A DNA stretch of 64,000 bases from Dokdonia sp. Hel_I_53 (GCF_007827465.1 NZ_VISL01000001.1:1631001-1695000), one strand, 5' to 3'. Numbered from the stretch's first letter, positions 8,235 through 17,717 are shown. Made by a program: numbers and translations. Notes: a model not told the origin generated them from the sequence alone.

Positions 8235-9512
8235 TTAAAATAGGTCGTCTGAAGTTATACTTTGTGCTCTTTTTGTGTAGTTTACAGATCTCTTAACAAA
8301 GAAATCTCCGTGTTTGGTCCCAATGATTTCATCATCAAACCACTCTGTATCTTTAAGTAATGTTTCATCTACATCAAATACAGGTTCGATTTCAATACTC
8401 TTCAAAGATTTATTGAATCTATCTTTAATAAACTCATTCACTAAATTTTTAGGTAGAAAATCAAGTTCTCCAGCTTCAAAAATCCAGTCTACAATATTGC
8501 TTTCAGAAGTAAAAGCTTGTCTACACATCTCTCTTACGTTCTCATGATGAGCGGCATCAAACCATTCTGGATTTTCAGATTTAATGATTTTAATAATATC
8601 AATACCAAAGTCACCATGTATTTGTTCTTCCTTAGAAGTTGCCTCTACAACATTTGATATTCCTTTAAGCATGTTTTTATGCTTATTGAAAGCCATGATA
8701 ATTAAAAACTGAGAAAAAAGCGATACGTGTTCTATAAATAAAGAAAATAACAAAATAGACTCTGCATATTCTTTATTATCCTCACTTTTTGCATTTTTTA
8801 GCGCTGTCTCAAGATACTGGACACGCTTCATCATTACAGGCTTCTTTTTGAGCATTTTGAACTCCTTATTGAGTCCTAAGATTTCAAGAAGATGTGAATA
8901 AGCGTCTGCATGTCTTACCTCACTCTCTGCAAATGTTGCTCCTACAGCTCCAATCTCAGGTTTAGGCATTTTGTGATAAATATCACCCCAAAAACCTTTT
9001 ACAGCAACTTCAATTTGAGAAATGGCAAGCATCGTATTTTTGATAGCACTACGCTCCACATCTGTAAGGCGTGTCTTGAAATCTTGGATATCACTTGTAA
9101 AATTGTATTCTGTATGAATCCAATAAGAATGTCTTATTGCTGGAACATAATCATACAATTGAGGGTACTCATAAGGCTTAAGACTTATTCGTTTTTCAAA
9201 AATGTTAGTTTTACGTTTTTGAGCTTGCTCATCTCTATACAAGATGTATGTTTTTGCCACATCTGTAAACTCCCCACTCTTCATTAACTGCTGCTCAACG
9301 AGATCTTGTATTTGCTCTATAGTTGGCACATATCCATTGTCACGATCCTTTCTTTTCTCAAGATCTGCATTTACAAGGTTAGAAATACGTTCAGCATCCT
9401 CAGGGCTTCCGTGTTCAACGGCAGTCATTGCCTTAAGGATTGCATTTGTAATTTTCTCCTGATGAAAGGGTTGCGTTTGAAAGTCACGCTTTACGATGTG
9501 AGTTATTTCCAT
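8235..9512 (-). CDS. nrdB: class I ribonucleotide reductase small subunit with N-terminal ATP-cone
   Basis: The 425-residue protein is longer than the usual 330-380 because residues about 3-93 form an ATP-cone (VKRDFQTQPFHQEKITNAIL to AKTYILYR). The ferritin-like radical domain follows, with metal ligands visible at Glu168, Glu198 and His201 (ESEVRH), and Tyr205 at the position of E. coli Tyr122. A later EEQIH segment carries another Glu/His pair. ATP-cones on NrdB are known from Leeuwenhoekiella blandensis, where the cone controls oligomerisation of the small subunit. Related flavobacterial NrdB proteins use a dimanganese cofactor (class Id); whether this one does is inference. It is the first gene of nrdBA. 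Confidence 0.95.
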   Translation of the reverse strand: MEITHIVKRDFQTQPFHQEKITNAILKAMTAVEHGSPEDAERISNLVNADLEKRKDRDNGYVPTIEQIQDLVEQQLMKSGEFTDVAKTYILYRDEQAQKRKTNIFEKRISLKPYEYPQLYDYVPAIRHSYWIHTEYNFTSDIQDFKTRLTDVERSAIKNTMLAISQIEVAVKGFWGDIYHKMPKPEIGAVGATFAESEVRHADAYSHLLEILGLNKEFKMLKKKPVMMKRVQYLETALKNAKSEDNKEYAESILLFSLFIEHVSLFSQFLIIMAFNKHKNMLKGISNVVEATSKEEQIHGDFGIDIIKIIKSENPEWFDAAHHENVREMCRQAFTSESNIVDWIFEAGELDFLPKNLVNEFIKDRFNKSLKSIEIEPVFDVDETLLKDTEWFDDEIIGTKHGDFFVKRSVNYTKRAQSITSDDLF

Positions 9513-9838
9513 GATTTTTGAGATGTTATGATTTGTTATGAGGGGATAATAAAGGTCTTGTTTTTATGCGTTCAAAAAAGGGTTTTTAATATTACGTTTT
9601 CAACACATTATTCACAATAACCATTTTATTGGGCTTCGCAAGCGTTCGGTTTTTTTCTATTTCTTCGCCATCAAGTGTGTTTACTTAATATTAAGAGAAA
9701 GTGAAAAATATGTCAACAATGCACTGTGGAAAACTATATTAAAATCTTAGCGTATTTTATTTGGAGACCATTGCTATTTCGGATACACATTTACTCCAAT
9801 ATTTAGTCTAAGACTCCTGATACGTAATTTTAGAAATA

Positions 9839-9851
9839 TTTCGCGAAAGCG
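9839..9851. repeat. partial palindrome TTTCGCGAAAGCG, intergenic
   Basis: The right half is complete and the left end is degraded (ATATTTCGCG). It lies in the divergent nrdB/suf spacer. Confidence 0.8.
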
Positions 9852-9957
9852 TAGTAAATACAAGACACCCCATAAAAATTCACACCTCAAAAAAGATTTC
9901 CATCTCCTCTATAAGGAACCCCTATATCATCATCTATTAAGTATATGTTAGACTGCA

Positions 9958-9987
9958 TTGAAAAACGATCCCTAAGCCGTATATTTG
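9958..9987 (+). promoter_or_regulatory. Bacteroidota-type promoter for the suf cluster
   Basis: TTG at 9958-9960 and TATATTTG at 9980-9987 are separated by 19 bp and match the TTG / TAnnTTTG consensus. Transcription would start about 10 bp before the ATG at 10007, leaving almost no leader. Confidence 0.7.
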
Positions 9988-10006
9988 CAAACTATTTAGA
10001 ACGATT

Positions 10007-10336
10007 ATGATTAAAGTAGATTCTCAAGCAAAAGTTAAGATTGCCAGCCTTATGAAGGATGACGGTTTTGACGTGACCACAGACTACGTGCGCGTAGGTG
10101 TAAAGAGTGGTGGTTGTAGTGGCTTATCTTATGATCTTCATTTTGATAAAACACACACAGAAGATGATAAGGTTTTTGAAGATAACGATGTAAAATTAAT
10201 CGTAGACAAAAAAAGCTTCCTTTATCTCATAGGAACTACCCTTGAATACAGTGGTGGCCTTAATGGAAAAGGTTTTGTTTTTAACAACCCAAATGCGCAA
10301 CGCACTTGCGGTTGCGGAGAAAGCTTTTCACTATAA
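10007..10336 (+). CDS. sufA: A-type iron-sulfur carrier protein (SufA/IscA family)
   Basis: The 109-residue HesB/IscA-fold protein carries the three conserved cysteines, one in GGCSGL near residue 37 and two in the CGCG motif near the C-terminus. These bind and deliver nascent Fe-S clusters. It is the first gene of the suf cluster and is followed directly by sufB, which favours a SufA role over ErpA or IscA, although sequence alone does not separate these paralogues. A strong promoter lies immediately upstream. A palindrome copy sits in the 56-bp gap to sufB. Confidence 0.85.
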   Translation: MIKVDSQAKVKIASLMKDDGFDVTTDYVRVGVKSGGCSGLSYDLHFDKTHTEDDKVFEDNDVKLIVDKKSFLYLIGTTLEYSGGLNGKGFVFNNPNAQRTCGCGESFSL

Positions 10337-10354
10337 ATTAAAGGTTTTAAATAC

Positions 10355-10368
10355 GCTTTCGCGAAAGC
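10355..10368. repeat. GCTTTCGCGAAAGC palindrome between sufA and sufB
   Basis: A perfect copy extends to a 22-bp perfect palindrome (10351-10372). It lies inside the presumed suf transcript, where it could fold as an 11-bp stem. Confidence 0.95.
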
Positions 10369-10392
10369 GTATACAAGCTAGAAAAATTAAAG

Positions 10393-11838
10393 ATGGCATA
10401 TACTGAAGATGATTTAAGGGAAGAATTAAAAACCAAAGAATACGAATATGGTTTTTTTACCGACATAGAGACGGAAACATTTCCTGTAGGATTAAATGAA
10501 GATATCATACGCGCAATTTCTGCAAAGAAAGAAGAGCCGCAGTGGATGACGGAGTGGAGACTAGATGCATATAGAGTGTGGCTTTCTATGGAAGAGCCAG
10601 ACTGGGCAAATGTGAATTATGAAAAACCAGATTTTCAAAATATCGCTTATTATTCTGCTCCAAAGGATATAGATCCTAATAAAACACTTGATGATGTAGA
10701 TCCAGATTTACTGGCGATGTATAAGAAATTAGGGATCTCTTTAGATGAGCAAAAGAAAATGAACAATATCGCTATGGATATTGTGGTAGATTCTGTTTCT
10801 GTTGCTACAACATTCAAAAAGACTTTAGCAGAGAAGGGAATTATATTCATGAGTATCTCTGAAGCTATTAAAGAGCATCCAGAGCTTGTAAAAAAACATT
10901 TAGGAACAATTGTTCCTGTAAAAGACAACTATTATGCAGCATTAAATAGTGCTGTATTTTCAGATGGTTCGTTCTGTTATATTCCAAAAGGAGTTCGCTG
11001 TCCTATGGAGCTTTCTACTTATTTCCGTATTAACCAAGGAGGAACGGGGCAGTTTGAAAGAACCTTATTAGTAGCAGATGAGGGAAGTTATGTAAGCTAC
11101 CTTGAAGGTTGTACAGCTCCTAGTCGCGATGAGAATCAATTGCATGCTGCTGTTGTAGAACTTATTGCTCTTGATGACGCAGAGATTAAATACTCTACCG
11201 TGCAAAACTGGTACCCTGGTAATGATCAAGGCAAAGGAGGAGTTTACAATTTTGTTACTAAACGTGGGCTTTGTGAGAAGAATGCTAAAATCTCATGGAC
11301 ACAGGTGGAAACAGGATCTGCTGTAACGTGGAAATATCCTTCATGTATTTTAAAGGGAGATAATTCTATAGGTGAGTTTTATTCTATTGCTGTGACAAAT
11401 AATTATCAACAGGCAGATACGGGTACAAAGATGATTCACTTAGGTAAAAACACTAAGAGTACTATCATCTCAAAAGGAATTTCTGCTGGTAAATCACAAA
11501 ACTCATATAGAGGGTTAGTCAAAATTAACGCTGGAGCTACAAATGCTCGTAATTTCTCACAATGTGATTCATTATTGATGGGTAATGAGTGTGGCGCACA
11601 CACATTCCCATATATTGAAACCAAAAACAAAACAGCTCAAGTAGAGCACGAGGCAACCACAAGTAAAATAGGTGAAGATCAAATATTTTACTGTAATCAG
11701 CGAGGAATTGATACTGAAAAAGCTATCGCACTTATTGTAAATGGTTTCTCAAAAGAAGTGCTTAATAAACTCCCTATGGAATTTGCGGTAGAAGCACAGA
11801 AGTTGCTCGAGATAAGCCTTGAAGGATCTGTAGGATAA
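10393..11838 (+). CDS. sufB: Fe-S cluster assembly scaffold SufB
   Basis: The 481-residue protein matches the full-length SufB family: the N-terminal helical part, the beta-helix core ([36 protein letters not shown]), the C-terminal SufBD motif with [14 protein letters not shown], and Cys-containing segments such as CEKNAK. SufB forms the SufBCD complex on which [4Fe-4S] clusters are built. It precedes, with two intervening lipoprotein genes, sufC and sufD. Start and length are as expected for the family, with no sign of an intein or truncation. Confidence 0.97.
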   Translation: MAYTEDDLREELKTKEYEYGFFTDIETETFPVGLNEDIIRAISAKKEEPQWMTEWRLDAYRVWLSMEEPDWANVNYEKPDFQNIAYYSAPKDIDPNKTLDDVDPDLLAMYKKLGISLDEQKKMNNIAMDIVVDSVSVATTFKKTLAEKGIIFMSISEAIKEHPELVKKHLGTIVPVKDNYYAALNSAVFSDGSFCYIPKGVRCPMELSTYFRINQGGTGQFERTLLVADEGSYVSYLEGCTAPSRDENQLHAAVVELIALDDAEIKYSTVQNWYPGNDQGKGGVYNFVTKRGLCEKNAKISWTQVETGSAVTWKYPSCILKGDNSIGEFYSIAVTNNYQQADTGTKMIHLGKNTKSTIISKGISAGKSQNSYRGLVKINAGATNARNFSQCDSLLMGNECGAHTFPYIETKNKTAQVEHEATTSKIGEDQIFYCNQRGIDTEKAIALIVNGFSKEVLNKLPMEFAVEAQKLLEISLEGSVG

Positions 11839-11857
11839 TTAAAATAGAAAAATAGTT

Positions 11858-12742
11858 ATGAAAAAAATACTGGCAATTGCAATCTTACTATTATCCATAA
11901 CTTCTTGTGAAGACTTTAAAAAAGGGTACGAAGAAGGAAAAAAAGCTGCCGAAGAAAATGCTGTTATAAAAGTAGACACGCTACCTGAAATAACGCTACA
12001 TAAACTTGATGGAGGTTCTATTATGGCAAATAACCTAAACTTATTTGCACAAGGAGACACCTATAAAGGGGAATCAAAACAGTTAGCAGATGCTTTCTTT
12101 ATTATAAAGCACCCCAAAGGAAATTTGCTTTGGGATACTGGTTTACCAGAAATGCTTGTAGGTAAAGACCCTTACACCCCAGAAGGAGGAGCTTTTACTA
12201 TCTCACGTAAAGATTCAATTAAGACACAGCTTGCACAAATTGGGATGACAACTTCTGACATTGATATGATTGCGTTCTCGCACATACATTTTGATCATAC
12301 AGGTGCAGCAAATAATTTTCCAGACGCAAAATGGCTTGTACAATTTGAAGAATATAGTTTTGCAAATGGAGAAGAAATTAAGGGAAACACATTTTACGAC
12401 CCAAGCAGCTTCTCAAAATTAACTAATGTAGAAAAACTCACTGGTGACAAAGATGTTTTTGGTGACGGCACCGTAGTTATAAAATCTATGCCAGGTCACA
12501 CCCCAGGACATCAAGTACTATTCTTAAAGCTTAAGAATAATGGACCTACACTTCTCTCTGGTGACATCTATCATTTTGAAAAAAATCGTGAAAATCAAAT
12601 TGTACCACAGTTCAATTATGATATTCCAGAAACAGAAAAAAGTATAAAAGATTTTGAAGCTTTCGCGAAAGCGAACAATGCAAAAGTGATCATCCAGCAT
12701 GATGCTGAAGATTTTGCTAACACTCCTTCTAAACTCAATTAA
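11858..12742 (+). CDS. metallo-beta-lactamase-fold hydrolase, lipoprotein
   Basis: The 294-residue protein begins with a lipoprotein signal (LLSITSC, Cys at about 17). The mature domain has the MBL metal site: SHIHFDHTG (HxHxDH), a later His in MPGHTPGH, Asp in LSGDIYHF and a C-terminal IIQHDAEDF His. The family includes lactonases and many broad-specificity hydrolases, and database names of the N-acyl homoserine lactonase type should not be taken as function. Its place between sufB and sufC, 19 bp after sufB, is unusual for an envelope protein. A palindrome copy in frame (12659-12672) encodes AFAKA near the C-terminus. Substrate unknown. Confidence 0.85.
   Translation: MKKILAIAILLLSITSCEDFKKGYEEGKKAAEENAVIKVDTLPEITLHKLDGGSIMANNLNLFAQGDTYKGESKQLADAFFIIKHPKGNLLWDTGLPEMLVGKDPYTPEGGAFTISRKDSIKTQLAQIGMTTSDIDMIAFSHIHFDHTGAANNFPDAKWLVQFEEYSFANGEEIKGNTFYDPSSFSKLTNVEKLTGDKDVFGDGTVVIKSMPGHTPGHQVLFLKLKNNGPTLLSGDIYHFEKNRENQIVPQFNYDIPETEKSIKDFEAFAKANNAKVIIQHDAEDFANTPSKLN
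12659..12672. repeat. GCTTTCGCGAAAGC palindrome in the MBL-fold gene
   Basis: A perfect copy, in frame, encodes AFAKA in a predicted linker near the C-terminus. Confidence 0.95.
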
Positions 12743-12748
12743 TAAATA

Positions 12749-13159
12749 ATGAGACGTGTCCTTCTGTTATTTTTAGCGGTTTTTTTAACAATAAGTTGTA
12801 AAAATGATGCCGCCTCTAGCGTATATGAAGGAGAATTTATTTTTCTTACAGACGCTGCGGTATTAAAAGGAGACACTTACATTTATGGTGTTACTTTAGA
12901 TGAGAAAATGCACGAGCTGGCAACTATTATAAAGCCCTTACAAAGAGATGAGTTTGACATGGTTCCAGTTATCGTAAAGGCTACAGTAAAAGCCAAAGAA
13001 GAAGGAACTGAGGGTTGGGATAGTATCGTAACCATTAAAGAAATTATAGAAGTGAAGGCTCCTAAAGGAGATACCCCTTTACGATTAAAAGCAGGTGACA
13101 GACTCAATGCTGGGGATGTGCCTATAGAAGTAGAAAGTGATACGCTATCACAAAATTAG
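12749..13159 (+). CDS. hypothetical lipoprotein in the suf cluster
   Basis: This 136-residue protein has a lipoprotein signal (FLTISC, Cys17) and a mature part rich in beta-strand-forming residues ([40 protein letters not shown]). I do not recognise a family. It lies 6 bp after the MBL-fold gene and 11 bp before sufC, so the two lipoprotein genes form one insert inside the suf operon. That arrangement suggests co-regulation with Fe-S assembly or a chance insertion preserved in the lineage. Function unknown. Confidence 0.7.
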   Translation: MRRVLLLFLAVFLTISCKNDAASSVYEGEFIFLTDAAVLKGDTYIYGVTLDEKMHELATIIKPLQRDEFDMVPVIVKATVKAKEEGTEGWDSIVTIKEIIEVKAPKGDTPLRLKAGDRLNAGDVPIEVESDTLSQN

Positions 13160-13170
13160 AACGTAGAATT

Positions 13171-13923
13171 ATGTTATCAGTAAAGAATCTGCAAGCAGGT
13201 ATTGAAGAAAAAGATATTCTTAAAGGAATCAACCTTGAAATGAAAGCTGGCGAAGTGCATGCTATTATGGGACCTAACGGTTCTGGAAAAAGTACGCTCG
13301 CTTCTGTAATTGCTGGAAAAGAAGAGTATGAGGTAAACGGTGGAGAGATAGAACTTAATGGAAATTCTATTTTAGAAATGGATCCAGAAGAGAGAGCACA
13401 TGAAGGTATCTTTCTATCTTTTCAGTATCCTGTAGAAATCCCTGGGGTTTCTGTAACAAATTTCATCAAAACTGCGATCAATGAGACTCGCAAAGCAAAA
13501 GGCTTAGAAGACATGCCTGCCAGCGAAATGCTTAAAAAAATCAAAGAAAAAGCAGAGCTTCTTGAAATGGATCGTAAATTTCTTTCTCGTTCCTTAAATG
13601 TAGGATTTTCTGGTGGAGAAAAGAAGCGTAACGAAATTTTTCAAATGGCAATGCTTGAGCCTAAGCTAGCTATTCTTGATGAAACAGATTCTGGTCTTGA
13701 TATCGATGCGTTACGTATTGTAGCAAATGGTGTAAACAAACTCAAGAGCGAAGATAATGCCGTATTAGTTATTACACATTACCAGCGATTATTAGAATAT
13801 ATAGTGCCAGATTACGTCCACGTTTTGATGAATGGTAAAATTGTACGTTCTGGTGGAAAAGAACTTGCCTTGGAGCTTGAGGAAAAAGGATACGATTGGC
13901 TGAAAGAAGAGGTAGGCGCTTAA
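13171..13923 (+). CDS. sufC: Fe-S assembly ATPase SufC
   Basis: The 250-residue ABC ATPase has Walker [10 protein letters not shown] (near 34-42), a Q-loop in [12 protein letters not shown], the signature region [13 protein letters not shown], Walker [13 protein letters not shown] and the switch His in VITHYQR. The EIPGV and KKRNE segments are typical of SufC and distinguish it from transport ATPases. It powers the SufBCD scaffold. It lies 74 bp upstream of sufD and follows the lipoprotein insert. Confidence 0.97.
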   Translation: MLSVKNLQAGIEEKDILKGINLEMKAGEVHAIMGPNGSGKSTLASVIAGKEEYEVNGGEIELNGNSILEMDPEERAHEGIFLSFQYPVEIPGVSVTNFIKTAINETRKAKGLEDMPASEMLKKIKEKAELLEMDRKFLSRSLNVGFSGGEKKRNEIFQMAMLEPKLAILDETDSGLDIDALRIVANGVNKLKSEDNAVLVITHYQRLLEYIVPDYVHVLMNGKIVRSGGKELALELEEKGYDWLKEEVGA

Positions 13924-13997
13924 AATAATTTCATAGTGATGCGCATTGAGTTTATTTTAATCATAAACACATCACTTTGAGATCATAATTTAACAAT

Positions 13998-15311
13998 ATG
14001 AGTTTAAAAGAAAAATTAGTAAGTAATCATATTATTCTTCAAGAAAGCATTGATGCAGACTCGCCTATTTACGATATCCGCAACAAGGCCATAAAAACTT
14101 TTGAAGCAGAGGGATTTCCAACTAAGAAATTAGAGAATTGGAAATACACCTCCTTGAATAGCGTTCTAAAAGAGGATTATTCAATTTTCCCAAGTAAAGA
14201 GGCTGCTCTTGACTTTAAAGATGTTAAGCAATACTTCCTGAATGATTTAGATACGTACAAAATTGTTTTTATCGACGGGGTTTTCAGTTCTTATCTTTCT
14301 GAAACAACTCATGATGGCATAGACGTCTGTACGATGGGGGCTGCTTTATCAAAGCCTAAATACAAACAAGTAATTGATGTGTATTTTAATAAAATTGCCA
14401 AGGGTGATTCTATGGATGCTCTCAATACCGCTTTTACCAAAGACGGAGCTTATATCTACATTCCTAAAGGGAAGGTAGCTGCAAAACCTATTCAAATCAT
14501 TCACTTCTCGACAGGAATAAATGATGCTGCCATGTTACAACCTCGCAACCTGATCGTTGCAGAAGAAAATAGTGAAGTGCAAATTATCGAACGTCATCAG
14601 AGCCTTACAGATAAAAAAGTGTTGACTAATTCTGTAACAGAAATTTTTGCAGATAAAAGAGCTCTTGTTGATTATTATAAGATTCAGAATGACAATCTAG
14701 AAGCATCACTTATAGACACTACAGAAATTGAGCAACATAAAGAAAGTATCGTTTCTGTACACACTTTTTCACTAGGTGGCAATATCACCCGAAATAATCT
14801 CAACTTTTACCAAAAAGGAGAGTATATGGATTCTATCCTTAAAGGAGTGACCATTATTGAAGGGAAGCAACATGTAGATCACAACACCTTAGTGCACCAC
14901 ATTACTCCTAACTGTGAGAGTCACCAAGATTACAAAGGCATATTTGCAGACAAATCTGTGGGTGTTTTTAATGGTAAGGTAGTAGTAGAAAAGGAAGCTC
15001 AAAAAACAAATGCCTACCAGTCTAATAACAATATTTTATTAGATGATACCGCAACCATAAATTCAAAACCTCAATTAGAAATCTTTGCAGACGATGTACG
15101 CTGTTCACACGGTTGCACCATAGGTCAACTAGATGAAAGCGCACTATTTTATTTACAGTCTCGTGGTATCGGAGAAAAAGAAGGACGCGCTTTATTAATG
15201 TATGCCTTTGCAAACACAGTATTATCTAGTGTGAAAATCCCACAGTTAAAAGACAGAATCACAAAGCTTATTGCAAAGAAAATAGGTGTTAACATTGGAT
15301 TTGAACAATAA
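13998..15311 (+). CDS. sufD: Fe-S cluster assembly protein SufD
   Basis: The 437-residue SufB paralogue has the N-terminal KLENWKYTSLNSVL segment and a beta-helix with VDHNTLVHHITPNCESHQ. The C-terminal SufBD block includes DDVRCSHGCTIGQLDESALFY, with its His residue, and the motif SRGIGEKEGRALLMYAF. SufD partners SufB in the scaffold and is needed for iron entry. It is the last gene before a strong hairpin (15372-15407), so sufA-sufD may form one transcription unit and sufS onward another, or the hairpin may attenuate. Confidence 0.96.
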   Translation: MSLKEKLVSNHIILQESIDADSPIYDIRNKAIKTFEAEGFPTKKLENWKYTSLNSVLKEDYSIFPSKEAALDFKDVKQYFLNDLDTYKIVFIDGVFSSYLSETTHDGIDVCTMGAALSKPKYKQVIDVYFNKIAKGDSMDALNTAFTKDGAYIYIPKGKVAAKPIQIIHFSTGINDAAMLQPRNLIVAEENSEVQIIERHQSLTDKKVLTNSVTEIFADKRALVDYYKIQNDNLEASLIDTTEIEQHKESIVSVHTFSLGGNITRNNLNFYQKGEYMDSILKGVTIIEGKQHVDHNTLVHHITPNCESHQDYKGIFADKSVGVFNGKVVVEKEAQKTNAYQSNNNILLDDTATINSKPQLEIFADDVRCSHGCTIGQLDESALFYLQSRGIGEKEGRALLMYAFANTVLSSVKIPQLKDRITKLIAKKIGVNIGFEQ

Positions 15312-15371
15312 CAGAAATTAGAGAGTTTATCAAAAATTTTGTTTTTTGTTAAAAGAAACAAATGAACATAA

Positions 15372-15407
15372 AAATCCCCTCTCTTTTTGACTAAAGAGAG
15401 GGGATTT
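15372..15407 (+). terminator. hairpin between sufD and sufS
   Basis: A 15-bp perfect stem (15372-15386 with 15393-15407) has a six-base loop and TTTAATTTAC after it. The U-run is short, so it may terminate only partly. sufS starts 20 bp later. Confidence 0.7.
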
Positions 15408-15426
15408 AATTTACAACAGCATTTAA

Positions 15427-16653
15427 ATGACCTTAAACGAGCAAGATATTCTTAAGATACGTAACGATTTTCCCATTCTCAAAAGAGAAGTAAATGGTAA
15501 GTCCCTTATTTATTTTGATAACGCAGCAACCTCTCAAACACCACAAATGGTAATTGACACTATTGTAGATTATTACTCTAACTACAATGCAAACATACAT
15601 CGCGGCGTACACACCCTTTCTCAAGAAGCAACGGATAAATACGAGCAGGCTCGCATTACAATTCAACATCATTTTAATGCTGCACAACCTTACGAGATAA
15701 TTTTTACTGCAGGAACAACACATGCTATAAATTTAGTTGCAAATGGCTTTACAGATATTTTAGAAGATGGCGATGAAGTATTGGTTTCAGCATTAGAACA
15801 TCACAGCAATATTGTGCCTTGGCAAATGCTTTGTGAAAAGACTGGAGCTGTTCTTAAAGTAATCCCACAGACAGAAAGCGGTGAGTTAGATATGGACGTT
15901 TTCGCGAAAGCGATGTCATCAAAATTGAAGCTCGTATTTGTAAATCACGTTTCGAATGCATTAGGAACTATAAATCCTATCAAACATATAATTGAAGAGG
16001 CTCATAAAGTGGGAGCAGCTGTTCTTATTGATGGCGCACAAGCAACACCTCATATAAAACCAGATCTTCAAGATCTCAATGCCGATTTTTATGTTTGTTC
16101 TGCTCACAAAATTTGCGGTCCTACAGGAGTGGGAATTTTATATGGGAAAGAAAAGTGGCTAGAAAAATTACCTCCTTACCAAGGTGGCGGTGAGATGATT
16201 GATCAAGTAACTTTTGAAAAAACTACGTATGCAGGCTTACCTCATAAATTTGAGGCAGGGACACCTAACATTTGTGGAGGTATCGCAACCGCTGCAGGAT
16301 TGGATTACATGAATAAGATTGGCTTTGATAAAATAGCTGCTTATGAGAGTGAATTACTTAAGTATGCCACAGATGAACTCCTAAAGATAGAAAATCTAAA
16401 GATCTACGGAACTTCAAAAGAGAAAACGGCTGTGATTTCTTTCAATGTAGGAGACATACATCCTTACGATATCGGGACTATTTTAGACAAGCTAGGTATT
16501 GCGGTTAGAACTGGGCATCATTGCGCGCAGCCTATTATGGATTTTTATAAAATACCTGGAACTATCCGTGCTAGTTTTTCATTTTATAACACAAAAGAAG
16601 AAATCGACGCCTTCGTGACAGCAACAAAAAGAGCGGTGCAAATGCTATCTTAA
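15427..16653 (+). CDS. sufS: cysteine desulfurase SufS
   Basis: This 408-residue PLP enzyme releases sulfur from cysteine for Fe-S synthesis. Visible are the PLP lysine in CSAHKICGPTGVGILYG, the active-site cysteine in RTGHHCAQPIMD, the ALEHHSN segment and the group II (SufS/CsdA) pattern EFL-type core. SufE, its sulfur acceptor, is encoded about 1 kb downstream. A partial palindrome copy (15900-15912) lies in the VFAKA codons. The start chosen leaves 20 bp after the upstream hairpin. Confidence 0.96.
   Translation: MTLNEQDILKIRNDFPILKREVNGKSLIYFDNAATSQTPQMVIDTIVDYYSNYNANIHRGVHTLSQEATDKYEQARITIQHHFNAAQPYEIIFTAGTTHAINLVANGFTDILEDGDEVLVSALEHHSNIVPWQMLCEKTGAVLKVIPQTESGELDMDVFAKAMSSKLKLVFVNHVSNALGTINPIKHIIEEAHKVGAAVLIDGAQATPHIKPDLQDLNADFYVCSAHKICGPTGVGILYGKEKWLEKLPPYQGGGEMIDQVTFEKTTYAGLPHKFEAGTPNICGGIATAAGLDYMNKIGFDKIAAYESELLKYATDELLKIENLKIYGTSKEKTAVISFNVGDIHPYDIGTILDKLGIAVRTGHHCAQPIMDFYKIPGTIRASFSFYNTKEEIDAFVTATKRAVQMLS
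15900..15912. repeat. partial palindrome TTTCGCGAAAGCG in sufS
   Basis: The left end is one base short of consensus. It is in frame and encodes FAKA within a surface segment. Confidence 0.85.
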
Positions 16654-16670
16654 ACAGAGTTCTTAGTAGG

Positions 16671-17228
16671 ATGATTCAAATTTCTGAACTTATTTTTCTT
16701 GATGCTATAAAAAGTAAAGATCAAGAAGAACTTTGGGAACTAATGTGGGAAATTTATCCTCCCGTATACATGCATTACTGGAAAGATGATTGTTCTTGGT
16801 ATCTAACTAACATATACAATCAAGAAAATCTTGATCTTGAATTAAACCAAGAGGGAGGTTCATATAATTTTATACGCTTTCGCGAAAGCAATACAGAAGC
16901 ATTTCAAACAATAGGAATTTTAAAGACCATATCAGATTGTACATATGAGCCACTCGCTGAACCTAATGCTTTAAAAGTACATCGTATTTATTTAAAACAA
17001 GAGATGCAAGGCAAAGGAATAGGAAAACAACTAATGAATTATTGTGAATATCTTGCAAGATCAAAAAAAAGCAACCTTATATGGCTAGATGCTATGGAAA
17101 AACAAACACAAGCTCAAGCATTCTATAAAGGATTAGGATATTATAAGTCTGGATCGCAACTGTTAGACTTTAACCTATTACACGACGATTATAGACGTAT
17201 ATGCTATATGCATAAAATGCTATCATAG
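16671..17228 (+). CDS. GNAT family N-acetyltransferase
   Basis: The 185-residue protein has the acetyl-CoA binding motif A of the GNAT fold (VHRIYLKQEMQGKGIGKQLM, about 110-128), with the R/Q-x-x-G-x-G/A pattern in QGKGIG. Motif B follows, with AQAFYKGLGYYKSG. The substrate is not predictable; relatives act on polyamines, small amines or protein termini. It lies 17 bp after sufS on the same strand. A palindrome copy encodes RFRES in the N-terminal half (16876-16889). Confidence 0.85.
   Translation: MIQISELIFLDAIKSKDQEELWELMWEIYPPVYMHYWKDDCSWYLTNIYNQENLDLELNQEGGSYNFIRFRESNTEAFQTIGILKTISDCTYEPLAEPNALKVHRIYLKQEMQGKGIGKQLMNYCEYLARSKKSNLIWLDAMEKQTQAQAFYKGLGYYKSGSQLLDFNLLHDDYRRICYMHKMLS
16876..16889. 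repeat. GCTTTCGCGAAAGC palindrome in the GNAT gene
   Basis: A perfect copy, in frame in a different phase from most, encodes RFRES. Confidence 0.95.
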
Positions 17229-17280
17229 TCAAGATGGCAGTTACACATTTGGGCACTATCTTTGTCACAATATTTATATT

Positions 17281-17715
17281 ATGAAAAAAAACTTATTCAT
17301 TCTGAATTTGGCCATTGTTGCGCTACTTATAAGTTGTAAGTCTACCCAAGTAAAAAGTATAGAAGATAAAACCGTTATGGGCCCTCGCTTTGCCGGATAT
17401 TTTACAATAACTCAACTAGGGGATAAAACTTTAATGACTAATAGGCCAACTTTTAATATAGACAATCAACTTAGGCGTATTCAAGGATTTGCAGGTTGTA
17501 ATACATATAATGCAGCTTTTACAGAAGGAGGTGGAAAATTAGAAATAGTTGCTCCTTTGGCTACCAAAAAGGCTTGTGCAGATGGTATGGATATAGAGCA
17601 GAAGTTTACAGAAGCGCTACCCAAAGTAAATGCATTTACGATTGAAAAAAACATACTCATTCTGTTTGATAAAGAGCGTAATGTTCTTTTAAAGGCTAAA
17701 CCTACAGACATCTAA
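17281..17715 (+). CDS. META domain lipoprotein
   Basis: The 144-residue protein has a lipoprotein signal (LLISC, Cys19) and a META/HslJ-like domain. The markers are RPTFNIDNQLRRIQGFAGCN followed by YNAAFTEGGGKLEIVAPLATKKAC, which carry the family pattern G-x-x-G-C-N and T-(K/R)-x-A-C. HslJ-type proteins are envelope or heat-shock related, but the precise role is unknown. It ends 2 bp before sufE, so it is probably co-transcribed with it. A possible TATCTTTG -7 element lies at 17257-17264, but no clear -33 element was found. Confidence 0.8.
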   Translation: MKKNLFILNLAIVALLISCKSTQVKSIEDKTVMGPRFAGYFTITQLGDKTLMTNRPTFNIDNQLRRIQGFAGCNTYNAAFTEGGGKLEIVAPLATKKACADGMDIEQKFTEALPKVNAFTIEKNILILFDKERNVLLKAKPTDI

Positions 17716-17717
17716 TT

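Larger units (their letters stand above)
9513..10006. other. 494-bp divergent intergenic region between nrdB and the suf cluster
   Basis: The region separates the divergent nrdBA and suf transcripts. It holds the suf promoter (9958-9987) and a partial palindrome (9839-9851). No open reading frame with a credible start, and no NrdR-type box pair that I could recognise by eye, was found. Nothing else is evident. Confidence 0.6.

Noticed and set aside
8910..9521. Plus-strand open frames opposite nrdB
   Set aside because: They are antisense shadows of a strongly conserved gene, with no domain or start signal of their own. The same holds for the other antisense frames over dnaE, clpX, odhB and suf genes.
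9722..9735. DnaA-box-like TGTGGAAAA near nrdB as a replication origin signal
   Set aside because: A single imperfect match with no cluster, no AT-rich unwinding region and no dnaA nearby.
11858..12742. Quorum-quenching lactonase
   Set aside because: Only the generic MBL metal site is visible, there is no evidence for an acyl-homoserine lactone substrate, and a lipoprotein location and suf context do not support it.
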